Shown here one piece after another: positions 33,476-41,854 of a DNA stretch of 64,000 bases. Made by a program: the position numbers and the translations under genes. How positions within the stretch are numbered: position 1 is the stretch's first letter; the number at the start of each line of letters is the position of its first letter. The DNA is from Dryocola sp051297175 (GTDB taxonomy: Bacteria; Pseudomonadota; Gammaproteobacteria; Enterobacterales; Enterobacteriaceae): contig NZ_JBINNY010000001.1 of assembly GCF_051297175.1 (NCBI RefSeq), forward strand, positions 62,001-126,000, read 5' to 3'. The notes beneath the pieces are model-generated. The model saw only the letters and a list, made by a program, of their open reading frames with translations, did no database searches and was not told where the DNA came from.

Positions 33476-34846
33476 TTAACGATGGTAAAGCGGTATCCAG
33501 ATAACAAGGCGTAAACCGCCGAGCGGGCTGTCCTCAGCTTTTACCCAGCCGCGGTGCTGCTGGACGGCCGTTTCCACAATGGCGAGCCCCAGGCCCGTGC
33601 CGCCGGATTCGCGATCGCGCGCTTCGTCAGTACGGTAGAACGGCCGGAAAATCTGCTCACGATCTGCCGGGCTGACGCCCGGACCATCGTCGTCAACCGT
33701 GACGGTAATTCCTTGATTATCGACCGAGAAGTTCACGGCGATTTTCGTGTGCGAGTAACGCAGCGCGTTGCGCACGATGTTTTCCAGCGCGCTTTCCAGC
33801 GAGTTCGGGTTGCCGTACATCAGCCATGGACCCGGCGGATAGGTGACTTCCAGCGATTTGCCCATCTGCTCTGCTTCAAACGCTGCGTTATCCAGCACTT
33901 CTGACCAGATCTGATTCGCTTTCATCGTTTCGCTGGCGAGGGCGTTTTTCTGCTGGTTGCGGGACATGACCAGCAGGTCGTTAATCATGCCGTCCAGGCG
34001 CTGGGCTTCGGTTTCGATACGCTCCAGCTCTTTGCTTTCGCCGCTTTTACGACGCAGCAGAGCGGTGCCCAGCTGCAGACGAGTGAGCGGGGTGCGCAGC
34101 TCGTGGGAGATGTCCGACAGCAGCCGCTGCTGGGTGGTCATCATTCTTTCGAGCGCCGTCACCATCTGGTTGAAACTGGCTCCGGCTGCCAAAAATTCCT
34201 GCGGGCCTGCTTCCAGTTCCGGGTGCTGGCGTAAATTACCCTGGGCGACCTCATCCGCAGCGTTTTTCAGCTTACGAGCCGGTTTTGCAAGGCTCCACGC
34301 AAGCCAAAGCAGCAGCGGCGAGCTAACCAGCATCGTAACAATGAGCAGCAGCAGCGGACGGTCAAACAGGAGGTTTATGAAATCTGACTGCGAGCTGCTG
34401 GCCGGGCGAATAAGATAAAGTTGGTAGTTATCTTCGCCATCACGCACCGAAAATGGCCCTATCAGCTCGACGCGGCCATATTTTTTCTTCTGCGGATGAT
34501 CGGAGTTATCAGACTGGCCGATGAAGTTACGGATGATCTGCATTTCATTGCGCTGGGCGCCGATTACGCGTCCTTCGCTGGTCACGAGCAACAGGCGTTG
34601 CCCGGGCGGTGCCCATTTATCAATGGCTCTAAACAGGCGACGCCACCACATCAGGTCGTTAGGGGGATCGTTTTCCAGCTCCGCCTCGACATGCTGTTCA
34701 ATCATAGTGCCTTGACGTTGCTCGTTTTCCATCAGCTCGGTCATCTGACGCGAGTCCAGCTTGGGCAGCATCAGTACCAGCATCAGCACTAACGCTAACG
34801 TTAACCAGAAGATGGCAAAAATTCGCGCGGTAAGGCTACTTATCAT
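33476..34846 (-). CDS. cpxA: sensor histidine kinase CpxA
   Basis: Inner-membrane sensor of misfolded envelope proteins that phosphorylates or dephosphorylates CpxR. 456 residues (E. coli 457). Order: N-terminal span (IFAIFWLTLALVLMLVLML), periplasmic sensor, second span (LLLIVTMLVSSPLLLWLAWSL, near residue 170), HAMP linker, dimerisation domain with the phospho-acceptor in LLSDISHELRTPLTRL (near residue 248), and an ATPase domain with NIVRNALRYS, DDDGPGVSP and GGTGLGLAIV. The start overlaps the cpxR stop by 4 bases. Controlled with cpxR from the shared cpxR-cpxP region. Confidence 0.98.
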   Translation of the reverse strand: MISSLTARIFAIFWLTLALVLMLVLMLPKLDSRQMTELMENEQRQGTMIEQHVEAELENDPPNDLMWWRRLFRAIDKWAPPGQRLLLVTSEGRVIGAQRNEMQIIRNFIGQSDNSDHPQKKKYGRVELIGPFSVRDGEDNYQLYLIRPASSSQSDFINLLFDRPLLLLIVTMLVSSPLLLWLAWSLAKPARKLKNAADEVAQGNLRQHPELEAGPQEFLAAGASFNQMVTALERMMTTQQRLLSDISHELRTPLTRLQLGTALLRRKSGESKELERIETEAQRLDGMINDLLVMSRNQQKNALASETMKANQIWSEVLDNAAFEAEQMGKSLEVTYPPGPWLMYGNPNSLESALENIVRNALRYSHTKIAVNFSVDNQGITVTVDDDGPGVSPADREQIFRPFYRTDEARDRESGGTGLGLAIVETAVQQHRGWVKAEDSPLGGLRLVIWIPLYHR

Positions 34847-35541
34847 GAAGCGGAAACCATCAGGTAGCCGCGGCCACGCAGGGTTTTAAACCACGGATGC
34901 CCATCTTTGCGCTCCGGTAATTTGCGGCGCAGGTTGGAGATGTGCATATCGATGGCGCGGTCAAACGGCGTCAGGCGCTTGCCGAGCACTTCCTGGCTCA
35001 GATGTTCGCGGGATACCACCTGCCCCAGGTGCTGTGCCAATAGATACAGCAGCGTAAATTCGGTGCCGGTTAAGTCAAGCGCCAGGCCGTCAAAACTGGC
35101 CTCCTGGCGGCCAGGATTCAGGCTGAGTCCGTCGACTTCAACCGTTGGCGAGCCGCTGTCGCTATTTTGCTGCTGCTCACTCCAGTGTGAACGGCGCAAA
35201 ATAGCGCGTATACGGGCCACCAGTTCACGATCGTTGAACGGCTTAGGAAGATAGTCGTCTGCGCCCAGTTCAAGGCCCAGGACGCGATCCAGTTCGCTTC
35301 CGCGTGCGGTAAGCATAATGACAGGTGTCTGGTGTGTCTGGCGTAGCTCTTTCAAAGTATCGATGCCGTTCTTTTTCGGCATCATCACGTCGAGCAATAA
35401 CAGGTCAATGCTGTCGTCTAAAAGCTCCAACGCTTGTTCGCCGTCGTGCGCGACAACTACGTTAAAACCTTCCATGTCGAGCAGTTCCTTCAACAGGGAA
35501 GTAAGCTCTCGGTCATCATCAACTAGCAGAATTTTATTCAT
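34843..35541 (-). CDS. cpxR: response regulator CpxR
   Basis: OmpR/PhoB-type regulator of the envelope stress regulon. 232 residues, E. coli length. Receiver domain with acidic pocket LVDDDREL and phosphorylated Asp51 (LLLLDVMMPKKNG), then a winged-helix DNA-binding domain with DMHISNLRRKL and GRGYLMVS. It overlaps cpxA by 4 bases and diverges from cpxP. A CpxR box lies between the two divergent starts, indicating autoregulation. Confidence 0.98.
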   Translation of the reverse strand: MNKILLVDDDRELTSLLKELLDMEGFNVVVAHDGEQALELLDDSIDLLLLDVMMPKKNGIDTLKELRQTHQTPVIMLTARGSELDRVLGLELGADDYLPKPFNDRELVARIRAILRRSHWSEQQQNSDSGSPTVEVDGLSLNPGRQEASFDGLALDLTGTEFTLLYLLAQHLGQVVSREHLSQEVLGKRLTPFDRAIDMHISNLRRKLPERKDGHPWFKTLRGRGYLMVSAS

Positions 35542-35596
35542 TGTTAAATTACCTCCGAGGCAGAAATTACGTCATCAAGGCGCGCTAATCCATGAC

Positions 35597-35611
35597 TTTA
35601 CGTTGTTTTAC
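35597..35611. promoter_or_regulatory. CpxR binding box in the cpxR-cpxP gap
   Basis: TTTACGTTGTTTTAC matches the inverted form of the CpxR consensus (two GTAAA repeats spaced by 5 bases) exactly. It lies between divergent cpxR and cpxP and should control both. Confidence 0.85.
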
Positions 35612-35691
35612 ACCCCCTGACGCTAGTTTGCAGCGGGAATCGTAGACTGGCTCTCGTTGAATCGCAGCACAGATGATTTCGGGAGCAAGTG

Positions 35692-36201
35692 ATGCGCAAT
35701 GTTACCGCTGCCGTCATGGCCTCAACACTGGCTTTCGTGTCACTAGCCAGCCAGGCCGCAGATTTATCGACAAGCGATAATTGGCACCACGGCGAAGAAC
35801 TAGTGAAGCGTAACAGTGTTCAGAGTCATATGTTTGACGGCATTAATTTGACTGAGCAGCAGCGCCAACAGATGCGCGATCTGATGCAGCGGGCAAGGCA
35901 TGATAGCCCACCCGTGAACGTTCGCGAAATGGAGACCATGCATAACCTGGTCACCGCAGACAATTTTGACGAAACGGCTGTACGTGCCCAGGCAGAAAAA
36001 ATGGCACAAGAACAGGTAGCCCGCCAGGTAGAAATGGCGAAAGTGCGCAATCAAATGTACCACCTGTTAACGCCTGAGCAGCAAGCCGTTTTGAACAACA
36101 AACACCTACAGCGCATGAATCAATTTCGTGAACTGGCGGATCTGCAGCAGATGTCCTCGTTGCAGGCACTGAGTAGTAGCAGTACCCGTAGTAACCAGTA
36201 A
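35692..36201 (+). CDS. cpxP: periplasmic Cpx regulator CpxP
   Basis: Small periplasmic protein that binds CpxA to damp signalling and delivers misfolded proteins to DegP. 169 residues. Signal peptide MRNVTAAVMASTLAFVSLASQA, then a helical body with both LTxxQ motifs of the Spy/CpxP family (NLTEQQRQQM and LLTPEQQAVL). The ATG at 35692 was chosen over a GTG one codon earlier because GGGAG is then 6 bases ahead. Positively controlled by CpxR through the upstream box. Its 3' UTR carries the CpxQ small RNA. Confidence 0.95.
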   Translation: MRNVTAAVMASTLAFVSLASQAADLSTSDNWHHGEELVKRNSVQSHMFDGINLTEQQRQQMRDLMQRARHDSPPVNVREMETMHNLVTADNFDETAVRAQAEKMAQEQVARQVEMAKVRNQMYHLLTPEQQAVLNNKHLQRMNQFRELADLQQMSSLQALSSSSTRSNQ

Positions 36202-36210
36202 CAAACCCTG

Positions 36211-36269
36211 TTTTCCTTGCCATAGACACCATCCCTGTCTTCCCCGCCTTAAACGGCGGGGTTTTTTTT
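36211..36269 (+). ncRNA. cpxQ: CpxQ small RNA from the cpxP 3' UTR
   Basis: Starting 9 bases after the cpxP stop, the segment TTTTCCTTGCCATAGACACC followed by ATCCCTGTCTTCCCC is very close to the known CpxQ 5' part that pairs with envelope-protein mRNAs. It ends in a terminator hairpin (CCCCGCC/GGCGGGG, 36242-36261) and eight T residues. In E. coli and Salmonella, RNase E releases CpxQ from cpxP mRNA and Hfq binds it. Exact 5' and 3' ends are estimated. Confidence 0.85.
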
Positions 36270-36326
36270 GCCTTAGAGATCGGATGAATCCGCTATACTA
36301 GCCAGCATTAATTTGTTGGAGCCCCT

Positions 36327-37229
36327 ATGAATCAACAATATGGGCAGTTGGTCAGCCGTGCGGCTATCGCTGCTACGATCATGGCGTCGCTGTTACTTTT
36401 GATTAAAATTTTCGCCTGGTGGTATACCGGCTCGGTCAGTATTCTGGCTGCGCTGGTCGATTCGCTGGTGGATATCGCGGCATCGCTAACGAACCTTCTC
36501 GTGGTGCGCTATTCGCTTCAGCCTGCTGACGAAGAACACACCTTCGGGCACGGAAAGGCCGAGTCGCTGGCGGCACTTGCGCAAAGCATGTTTATTTCCG
36601 GATCGGCGCTGTTCCTGTTTCTTACCGGTATCCAGCATCTGGCGGACCCGGCACCGATGAACCAGCCGCTGGTCGGCGTGGTAGTCACCGTTGTTGCGCT
36701 GGTCAGCACGTTAATTCTTGTGACTTTTCAACGCTGGGTAGTCCGAAAAACACAAAGTCAGGCCGTTCGCGCGGATATGCTTCATTATCAGTCTGATGTT
36801 ATGATGAACGGCGCGATTCTCGTCGCGTTAGCGTTATCCTGGTATGGCTGGCATCGTGCGGATTCACTGTTTGCATTGGGGATCGGCGTCTATATTTTGT
36901 ATAACGCGATTCGCATGGGCCATGAGGCCGTGCAGTCCCTTTTAGATCGTGCGCTACCGGAAGCAGAGCATCAGGCCATTATTGATATCGTTACCTCCTG
37001 GCCGGGTGTCAGAGGAGCGCATGATTTACGTACGCGGCAGTCAGGGCCGACCCGCTTTATTCAGCTTCATATCGAAATGGAAGACAATTTACCGCTGGTT
37101 CAGGCGCACGTGATCGCTGAACAGGTAGAACAGGCGATCCTGCATCATTTCCCTGGGTCGGATGTGATTATTCACCAGGATCCCTGCTCGGTTGTACCCA
37201 TGGCGCAGCAAGGGCAATTTGAGCTTTAG
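36327..37229 (+). CDS. fieF: ferrous-iron and zinc efflux pump FieF, cation diffusion facilitator family
   Basis: Proton-coupled exporter of divalent cations in the inner membrane. 300 residues, E. coli length. Six hydrophobic segments, with metal-site aspartates Asp45 and Asp49 in ALVDSLVDIAASL and the partner HYQSD motif near residue 155, then a cytoplasmic C-terminal domain (HDLRTRQSGPTRFIQLHIEM). Located between cpxP and pfkA as in E. coli. A TATACT at 36294-36299 may be its -10 box. Confidence 0.96.
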   Translation: MNQQYGQLVSRAAIAATIMASLLLLIKIFAWWYTGSVSILAALVDSLVDIAASLTNLLVVRYSLQPADEEHTFGHGKAESLAALAQSMFISGSALFLFLTGIQHLADPAPMNQPLVGVVVTVVALVSTLILVTFQRWVVRKTQSQAVRADMLHYQSDVMMNGAILVALALSWYGWHRADSLFALGIGVYILYNAIRMGHEAVQSLLDRALPEAEHQAIIDIVTSWPGVRGAHDLRTRQSGPTRFIQLHIEMEDNLPLVQAHVIAEQVEQAILHHFPGSDVIIHQDPCSVVPMAQQGQFEL

Positions 37230-37295
37230 TTTATCGTTACAGAAAAGCAGACGTGGGCGGCATTTTATGGATAAATTACCCCCATTTGGCCTGAC

Positions 37296-37309
37296 CTGAA
37301 TCAATTCAG
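37296..37309. promoter_or_regulatory. Cra (FruR) operator of pfkA
   Basis: CTGAATCAATTCAG is a near-perfect palindrome matching the Cra site of the E. coli pfkA promoter and stands just upstream of the -10 region. Cra represses pfkA when fructose phosphates are low. Confidence 0.75.
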
Positions 37310-37323
37310 CTGGAAGCGGTTGT

Positions 37324-37329
37324 TATACT
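37324..37329 (+). promoter_or_regulatory. -10 box of pfkA
   Basis: TATACT, 87 bases before the pfkA ATG and 14 bases after the Cra operator, in a segment (GTTATACTATTTGCA) conserved with E. coli. The -35 hexamer is poor and overlaps the Cra site. Confidence 0.65.
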
Positions 37330-37415
37330 ATTTGCAGCAGAGTCGAAGCCTCGGTTAGCCCGCAGGCTGTTTCCGGCAACAGGATTAATTTTGCATTCAA
37401 AGTTCAGAGGTAGTC

Positions 37416-38378
37416 ATGATCAAAAAAATTGGTGTGTTGACGAGTGGCGGTGATGCGCCGGGCATGAACGCCGCAATTCGTGGTGTGGTTCGTGCAGCAT
37501 TGTCCGAAGGCCTGGAAGTAGCTGGCGTGTATGACGGCTATCTCGGTTTGTATGAAGACCGCATGATCAACCTGGACCGCTACAGCGTGTCCGACATGAT
37601 CAACCGCGGTGGTACTTTCCTTGGCTCCGCTCGCTTCCCGGAATTCCGTGATGAGAAAATCCGTGCGGTGGCTATCGAAAATCTGAAAAAACGCGGTATC
37701 GATGCGCTGGTAGTTATCGGCGGCGACGGCTCCTATATGGGTGCGAAGCGCCTGACCGAAATGGGCTTCCCATGCATTGGCCTGCCGGGCACCATCGATA
37801 ACGACATTAAAGGCACCGACTACACCATCGGTTTCTTCACCGCGCTGGAGACCGTTGTCGAAGCAATCGACCGCCTGCGTGATACTTCTTCTTCCCACCA
37901 GCGTATCTCTATCGTCGAAGTGATGGGTCGCTACTGTGGCGACCTGACCTTAGCCGCGTCCATCGCCGGTGGCTGTGAGTTTGTGGTATTGCCGGAAGTT
38001 GAATTCAACCGCGAAGACCTGGTTGCAGAGATCAAAGCCGGTATAGCTAAAGGCAAAAAACACGCCATTGTGGCCATCACCGAGCACATCTGTGATATCG
38101 ACGAGCTGGCGAAATACATTGAAACCGAAACCAAACGCGAAACGCGTGCAACCGTACTGGGCCACATCCAGCGCGGCGGTTCTCCGGTAGCCTATGACCG
38201 TATTTTGGCATCCCGCATGGGCGCTTACTCCATCGAACTGCTGCTGCAAGGCCACGGCGGTCGTTGCGTAGGTATCCAGAACGAGAAGCTTGTGCACCAC
38301 GACATCGTCGACGCTATCGAAAACATGAAGCGTCCGTTTAAAGGCGACTGGCTGGACTGCGCTAAAAAGCTGTACTAA
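37416..38378 (+). CDS. pfkA: 6-phosphofructokinase I
   Basis: ATP-dependent phosphorylation of fructose 6-phosphate, the committed step of glycolysis; tetramer activated by ADP and inhibited by phosphoenolpyruvate. 320 residues, E. coli length. Features: IGVLTSGGDAPGMNAAIRG, IGGDGSYMGAKRLTE for ATP, PGTIDNDIKGTDYTIGF with the catalytic aspartate, and EVMGRYCGDL. TCAGAGGTAGTC gives the ribosome-binding site. Control by Cra is predicted from the upstream palindrome. Confidence 0.98.
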   Translation: MIKKIGVLTSGGDAPGMNAAIRGVVRAALSEGLEVAGVYDGYLGLYEDRMINLDRYSVSDMINRGGTFLGSARFPEFRDEKIRAVAIENLKKRGIDALVVIGGDGSYMGAKRLTEMGFPCIGLPGTIDNDIKGTDYTIGFFTALETVVEAIDRLRDTSSSHQRISIVEVMGRYCGDLTLAASIAGGCEFVVLPEVEFNREDLVAEIKAGIAKGKKHAIVAITEHICDIDELAKYIETETKRETRATVLGHIQRGGSPVAYDRILASRMGAYSIELLLQGHGGRCVGIQNEKLVHHDIVDAIENMKRPFKGDWLDCAKKLY

Positions 38379-38392
38379 TTGAGCTTAGAACG

Positions 38393-38415
38393 AGCCGGGG
38401 AAACCCGGCTTTTTT
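38393..38415 (+). terminator. rho-independent terminator of pfkA
   Basis: 7-bp stem AGCCGGG/CCCGGCT around a GAAA loop followed by TTTTT, 14 bases after the pfkA stop. Confidence 0.92.
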
Positions 38416-38524
38416 ATGCGTGCCTATATTTCCATTAGTTATAGCCAATCTTTTTTTATTCTTTAATCAATGCAAAAGTTTCTGGCAGGCTGAGTTCATC
38501 AAACTACATAGAAGAGAGCGTGCG

Positions 38525-39514
38525 ATGAACAAGTGGGGAGTGGGGTTAACTTTGCTTTTGGCGTCTGGCGGCGTTTTGGCCAAGGACATTCAATTACTCA
38601 ACGTGTCTTACGACCCGACGCGTGAACTGTACGAAGAATATAACAAAGCCTTTAGCGCGCACTGGAAGCAGGAAACCGGCGACAACGTGGTGGTGCGTCA
38701 GTCCCACGGCGGATCGGGTAAACAAGCGACCTCGGTGATCAATGGCATTGAAGCCGACGTGGTTACCCTTGCGCTGGCTTACGATGTCGATGCCATTGCT
38801 GAGCGTGGCCGCATCGATAAAAACTGGATTAAGCGCCTTCCGGACAACTCCGCGCCTTACACCTCCACCATCGTGTTCCTCGTGCGTAAAGGCAACCCGA
38901 AGCAAATTCATGACTGGAACGACCTGATTAAGCCCGGCGTTTCCGTTATTACCCCGAACCCGAAAAGCTCCGGCGGCGCTCGCTGGAACTACCTTGCAGC
39001 GTGGGGCTATGCTCTGCATCACAACAACAACGATCAGGCCAAAGCGCAGGATTTCGTGAAGGCGCTGTTTAAAAACGTTGAAGTGCTGGATTCCGGCGCG
39101 CGTGGCTCTACCAACACCTTCGTAGAACGCGGCATCGGCGACGTGCTGATCGCCTGGGAAAACGAAGCGCTGCTGGCGACCAACGAGCTGGGCAAAGACA
39201 AGTTTGAGATCGTTACCCCGAGCGAATCTATTCTGGCGGAGCCGACCGTTTCCGTGGTCGACAAAGTTGTTGAGAAGAAAGGCACGCAGAAAGTCGCCGA
39301 AGAGTATCTGAAATACCTCTACTCTCCGGAAGGGCAGGAAATCGCCGCGAAGAACTACTATCGCCCGCGCAATGCGGAGGTAGCGAAGAAATATGAAAAC
39401 GCCTTCCCGAAACTGAAGCTGTACACCATCGACGAAGAGTTTGGCGGCTGGACGAAGGCCCAGAAAGACCACTTCTCGAACGGCGGTACGTTCGACCAAA
39501 TCAGCAAGCGTTAA
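38525..39514 (+). CDS. sbp: periplasmic sulfate-binding protein
   Basis: Delivers sulfate to the CysTWA ABC importer. 329 residues, E. coli length, from the ATG at 38525. Signal peptide of about 19 residues ending GGVLA, then the mature start KDIQLLNVSYDPTRELYEEY. The ligand loop segments SHGGSGKQATSV and NPKSSGGARWNYLAAWGYAL are intact. The upstream AT-rich segment near 38437-38465 resembles the CysB-activated promoter region of E. coli sbp, so induction under sulfur limitation is likely. A terminator follows. Confidence 0.97.
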   Translation: MNKWGVGLTLLLASGGVLAKDIQLLNVSYDPTRELYEEYNKAFSAHWKQETGDNVVVRQSHGGSGKQATSVINGIEADVVTLALAYDVDAIAERGRIDKNWIKRLPDNSAPYTSTIVFLVRKGNPKQIHDWNDLIKPGVSVITPNPKSSGGARWNYLAAWGYALHHNNNDQAKAQDFVKALFKNVEVLDSGARGSTNTFVERGIGDVLIAWENEALLATNELGKDKFEIVTPSESILAEPTVSVVDKVVEKKGTQKVAEEYLKYLYSPEGQEIAAKNYYRPRNAEVAKKYENAFPKLKLYTIDEEFGGWTKAQKDHFSNGGTFDQISKR

Positions 39515-39519
39515 TCAGC

Positions 39520-39548
39520 CGGCCCCACACGGGGCCGTCTTTCTTTTT
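39520..39548 (+). terminator. rho-independent terminator of sbp
   Basis: Stem CGGCCCC/GGGGCCG with loop ACAC, then TCTTTCTTTTT, 5 bases after the sbp stop. Confidence 0.9.
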
Positions 39549-39631
39549 GAGCTAAATGCGAACCGTTATCAACTGATTTACTTTTATACCGCGCCACCGT
39601 AGACTGCTGAAAAAATCTACAGGAGACAGGT

Positions 39632-40936
39632 ATGTCGCACTGGTTTACCCACCCTTTGTTTCTCCCTACGCTGATTATCCTTGTTACCATCACGCTCTGG
39701 GCCACCTCGGCGCTGCCAGAATACCTCACCGCTTTGCTGTTTTTTGCGGCCGCTACGGTAGCGAAGATTGCCCCAGCGGAGGTTATTTTTAGCGGCTTCG
39801 CCTCTTCGGCGTTCTGGCTGGTGTTCAGCGGGTTCGTATTGGGGATTGCGATACGCAAAACGGGCCTGGCCGACCGGGCGGCAAGGGCAATATCCGGCAG
39901 CCTGACCGATTCCTGGGTGCGGATGGTTGGCAGCGTCGTGCTGCTTAGCTATGCGCTGGCCTTTGTTATGCCTTCCAACATGGGGCGCATCGCCCTGCTG
40001 ATGCCGATTGTGGCGGCGATGGCGAAACGTTCGGGCATTGCGGACGGCTCGCGCGCGTGGTTCGGTCTGGCGCTGGCCGTCGGCTTCGGCACTTTCCAGC
40101 TTTCCGCCACTATTTTGCCCGCTAACGTGCCCAACCTGGTGATGAGCGGGGCGGCGGAAGGCGCGTACGGTATTCATCTCAACTACCTTCCTTACCTCTG
40201 GCTACATACGCCGGTGCTGGGCATATTGAAAGGCCTGTTGCTTATCGGCCTGATTTGCTGGCTGTTCCCAGGCAGGCCGCACGCGCCCAATGATATAGGT
40301 CACCCGGGGCCCATGAGCCGGGATGAAAAACGCCTTGCCTGGCTACTGGCGGCGGTACTCGCCCTGTGGGTGAGCGAAAGCCTTCACGGCATCGGCCCGG
40401 CCTGGGTTGGATTAGTTGCCGCCTGCATTACGCTGCTGCCGCGCGTCGGGTTTATCAACAGCGACGAGTTCGCCAGCGGCGTGAACGTGCGGACCTGTTT
40501 CTACGTAGCGGGCATTCTCGCGTTAGCGTCTACCGTGACGGAAACCGGGCTGGGGAGCGTGGTAGGGGAAAAACTTCTCGCGGTGATGCCGCTCGACCCG
40601 CAGCGTCCCTTCACCAGTTTTGTCGCGTTGACCGGAATCACCAGCCTGTTGAACTTCATCGTCACCGCAAACGGCGTACCGGCACTCTACACTACGCTTG
40701 CAGAAAGCTTTGCGCAGGCGACGGGGTTCCCGCTGCTCTCGGTTATTATGGTGCAGGTGCTGGGCTATTCGACGCCGCTGTTGCCGTATATGGCTTCGCC
40801 CATCGTGGTGGCGATGGCGTTAGGGAAGGTACCCGCAAAAGCGGGCCTGAAGCTCTGCGTGGCGCTGGCAGTGGTGACTTTCGTGGTGCTGATGCCGCTG
40901 GATTACGGCTGGTTCCGGCTGCTGGGCAAGCTATAA
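39632..40936 (+). CDS. SLC13/DASS-like anion permease
   Basis: Polytopic inner-membrane transporter of 434 residues with about 11 hydrophobic segments. The arrangement of two inverted halves resembles the divalent anion:sodium symporter and ArsB/NhaD-like superfamily (YLTALLFFAAATVAKIAP, ASSAFWLVFSGFVLGIAI). The SNT sodium-site motifs of classical SLC13 carriers are altered: PSNMGR in the first half and TANGVP in the second. Substrate unknown; its place after sbp, where E. coli has cdh, might hint at a sulfur-containing anion, but a terminator separates the two. ACAGGAGACAGG is a strong ribosome-binding site. Confidence 0.8.
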   Translation: MSHWFTHPLFLPTLIILVTITLWATSALPEYLTALLFFAAATVAKIAPAEVIFSGFASSAFWLVFSGFVLGIAIRKTGLADRAARAISGSLTDSWVRMVGSVVLLSYALAFVMPSNMGRIALLMPIVAAMAKRSGIADGSRAWFGLALAVGFGTFQLSATILPANVPNLVMSGAAEGAYGIHLNYLPYLWLHTPVLGILKGLLLIGLICWLFPGRPHAPNDIGHPGPMSRDEKRLAWLLAAVLALWVSESLHGIGPAWVGLVAACITLLPRVGFINSDEFASGVNVRTCFYVAGILALASTVTETGLGSVVGEKLLAVMPLDPQRPFTSFVALTGITSLLNFIVTANGVPALYTTLAESFAQATGFPLLSVIMVQVLGYSTPLLPYMASPIVVAMALGKVPAKAGLKLCVALAVVTFVVLMPLDYGWFRLLGKL

Positions 40937-40963
40937 AAAAAGGCTCCGCAAGCGGAGCCTTTT
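40937..40963. terminator. bidirectional terminator between the permease gene and tpiA
   Basis: Stem AAAGGCTCCG/CGGAGCCTTT around CAAG between two convergent genes, with A and T tails on both sides. Confidence 0.9.
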
Positions 40964-40979
40964 AACATTTGTACGTCAA

Positions 40980-41747
40980 TTACGCTTTTTTCGCTTCAGC
41001 TGCTGCTTTAACGATAACTGCGAAAGCGTCAGCTTTCAGGGATGCACCGCCAACCAGCGCGCCGTCGATATCCGGCTGCGCAAACAGCTCTGCTGCGTTC
41101 TTATCGTTTACGGAACCGCCGTACTGGATGATGACCTGTTCAGCCACTTTCGCATCGGCTTTCGCGATATGATCGCGGATGAATTTGTGTACGGCCTGAG
41201 CCTGAGCTGGGGTAGCTGATTTGCCAGTACCGATTGCCCATACTGGTTCGTAAGCGATAACTACGCCTTCGAATGCCGCAGCGCCCTGAGTTTTCAGCAC
41301 CGCGTCGATCTGACGTGCGCAAACTTCTTCAGTTTTGCCCGCTTCGTTTTCTGCTTCGGTTTCGCCGATGCACAGAACTGGGGTCAGGCCAACCTGCTTC
41401 AGAATTGCAAATTTCTTCGCGATCAGCTCGTCAGACTCGGCGTGATAGGTACGGCGCTCGGAGTGACCAATGATGATGTATTTAGCACCGATATCTTTCA
41501 GCATTTCAGCGGATACTTCGCCGGTGAATGCGCCAGACAGGTTAACGTCAACGTTCTGAGCACCAAGAATGATGTGGCTACCGGAAGCTGCGTGTTTTGC
41601 CAGGTCCAGGTACATGGTTGGCGGGGCGATAGCTACGCCACAGCCGTCAACGCCAGACAGTTCTTTGCGCAGGCCAGCGATCAGCTCGTGAACCATGTGC
41701 TTGCTGCCGTTCAGTTTCCAGTTACCCATCACTAAAGGATGTCGCAT
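40980..41747 (-). CDS. tpiA: triosephosphate isomerase
   Basis: Interconverts dihydroxyacetone phosphate and glyceraldehyde 3-phosphate. From the ATG at 41747 the protein has 255 residues, as in E. coli, starting MRHPLVMGNWKLNGSK with Lys11. Catalytic His in IIGHSERRTYH and Glu in IAYEPVWAIGTGKSA are intact. Eight upstream in-frame codons are rejected as outside the family; GGAGAATTGAA lies before the ATG. A short leader hairpin and a TATACT box lie upstream. Confidence 0.98.
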   Translation of the reverse strand: MRHPLVMGNWKLNGSKHMVHELIAGLRKELSGVDGCGVAIAPPTMYLDLAKHAASGSHIILGAQNVDVNLSGAFTGEVSAEMLKDIGAKYIIIGHSERRTYHAESDELIAKKFAILKQVGLTPVLCIGETEAENEAGKTEEVCARQIDAVLKTQGAAAFEGVVIAYEPVWAIGTGKSATPAQAQAVHKFIRDHIAKADAKVAEQVIIQYGGSVNDKNAAELFAQPDIDGALVGGASLKADAFAVIVKAAAEAKKA

Positions 41748-41781
41748 TTCAATTCTCCACGCGGTAAGCAAATAATAAATA

Positions 41782-41798
41782 GCTGCCCTCGGGGCAGC
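41782..41798 (-). other. hairpin in the tpiA 5' leader
   Basis: Perfect 7-bp stem GCTGCCC/GGGCAGC with a 3-base loop, about 35 bases before the tpiA start. No T run follows, so it is more likely an mRNA stability element than a terminator. Confidence 0.45.
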
Positions 41799-41812
41799 GT
41801 GGTCTGTGAAAC

Positions 41813-41818
41813 AGTATA
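41813..41818 (-). promoter_or_regulatory. -10 box of tpiA
   Basis: TATACT on the minus strand, 66 bases before the ATG. The -35 is not convincing. Confidence 0.45.
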
Positions 41819-41854
41819 GAGACTCGCTGGGCTAAAGGCTTTGCTTTTTGTCAT

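Noticed and set aside
38594..39499. 301-codon minus-strand ORF opposite sbp
   Set aside because: Antisense shadow; sbp has a signal peptide and full-length match to its family.
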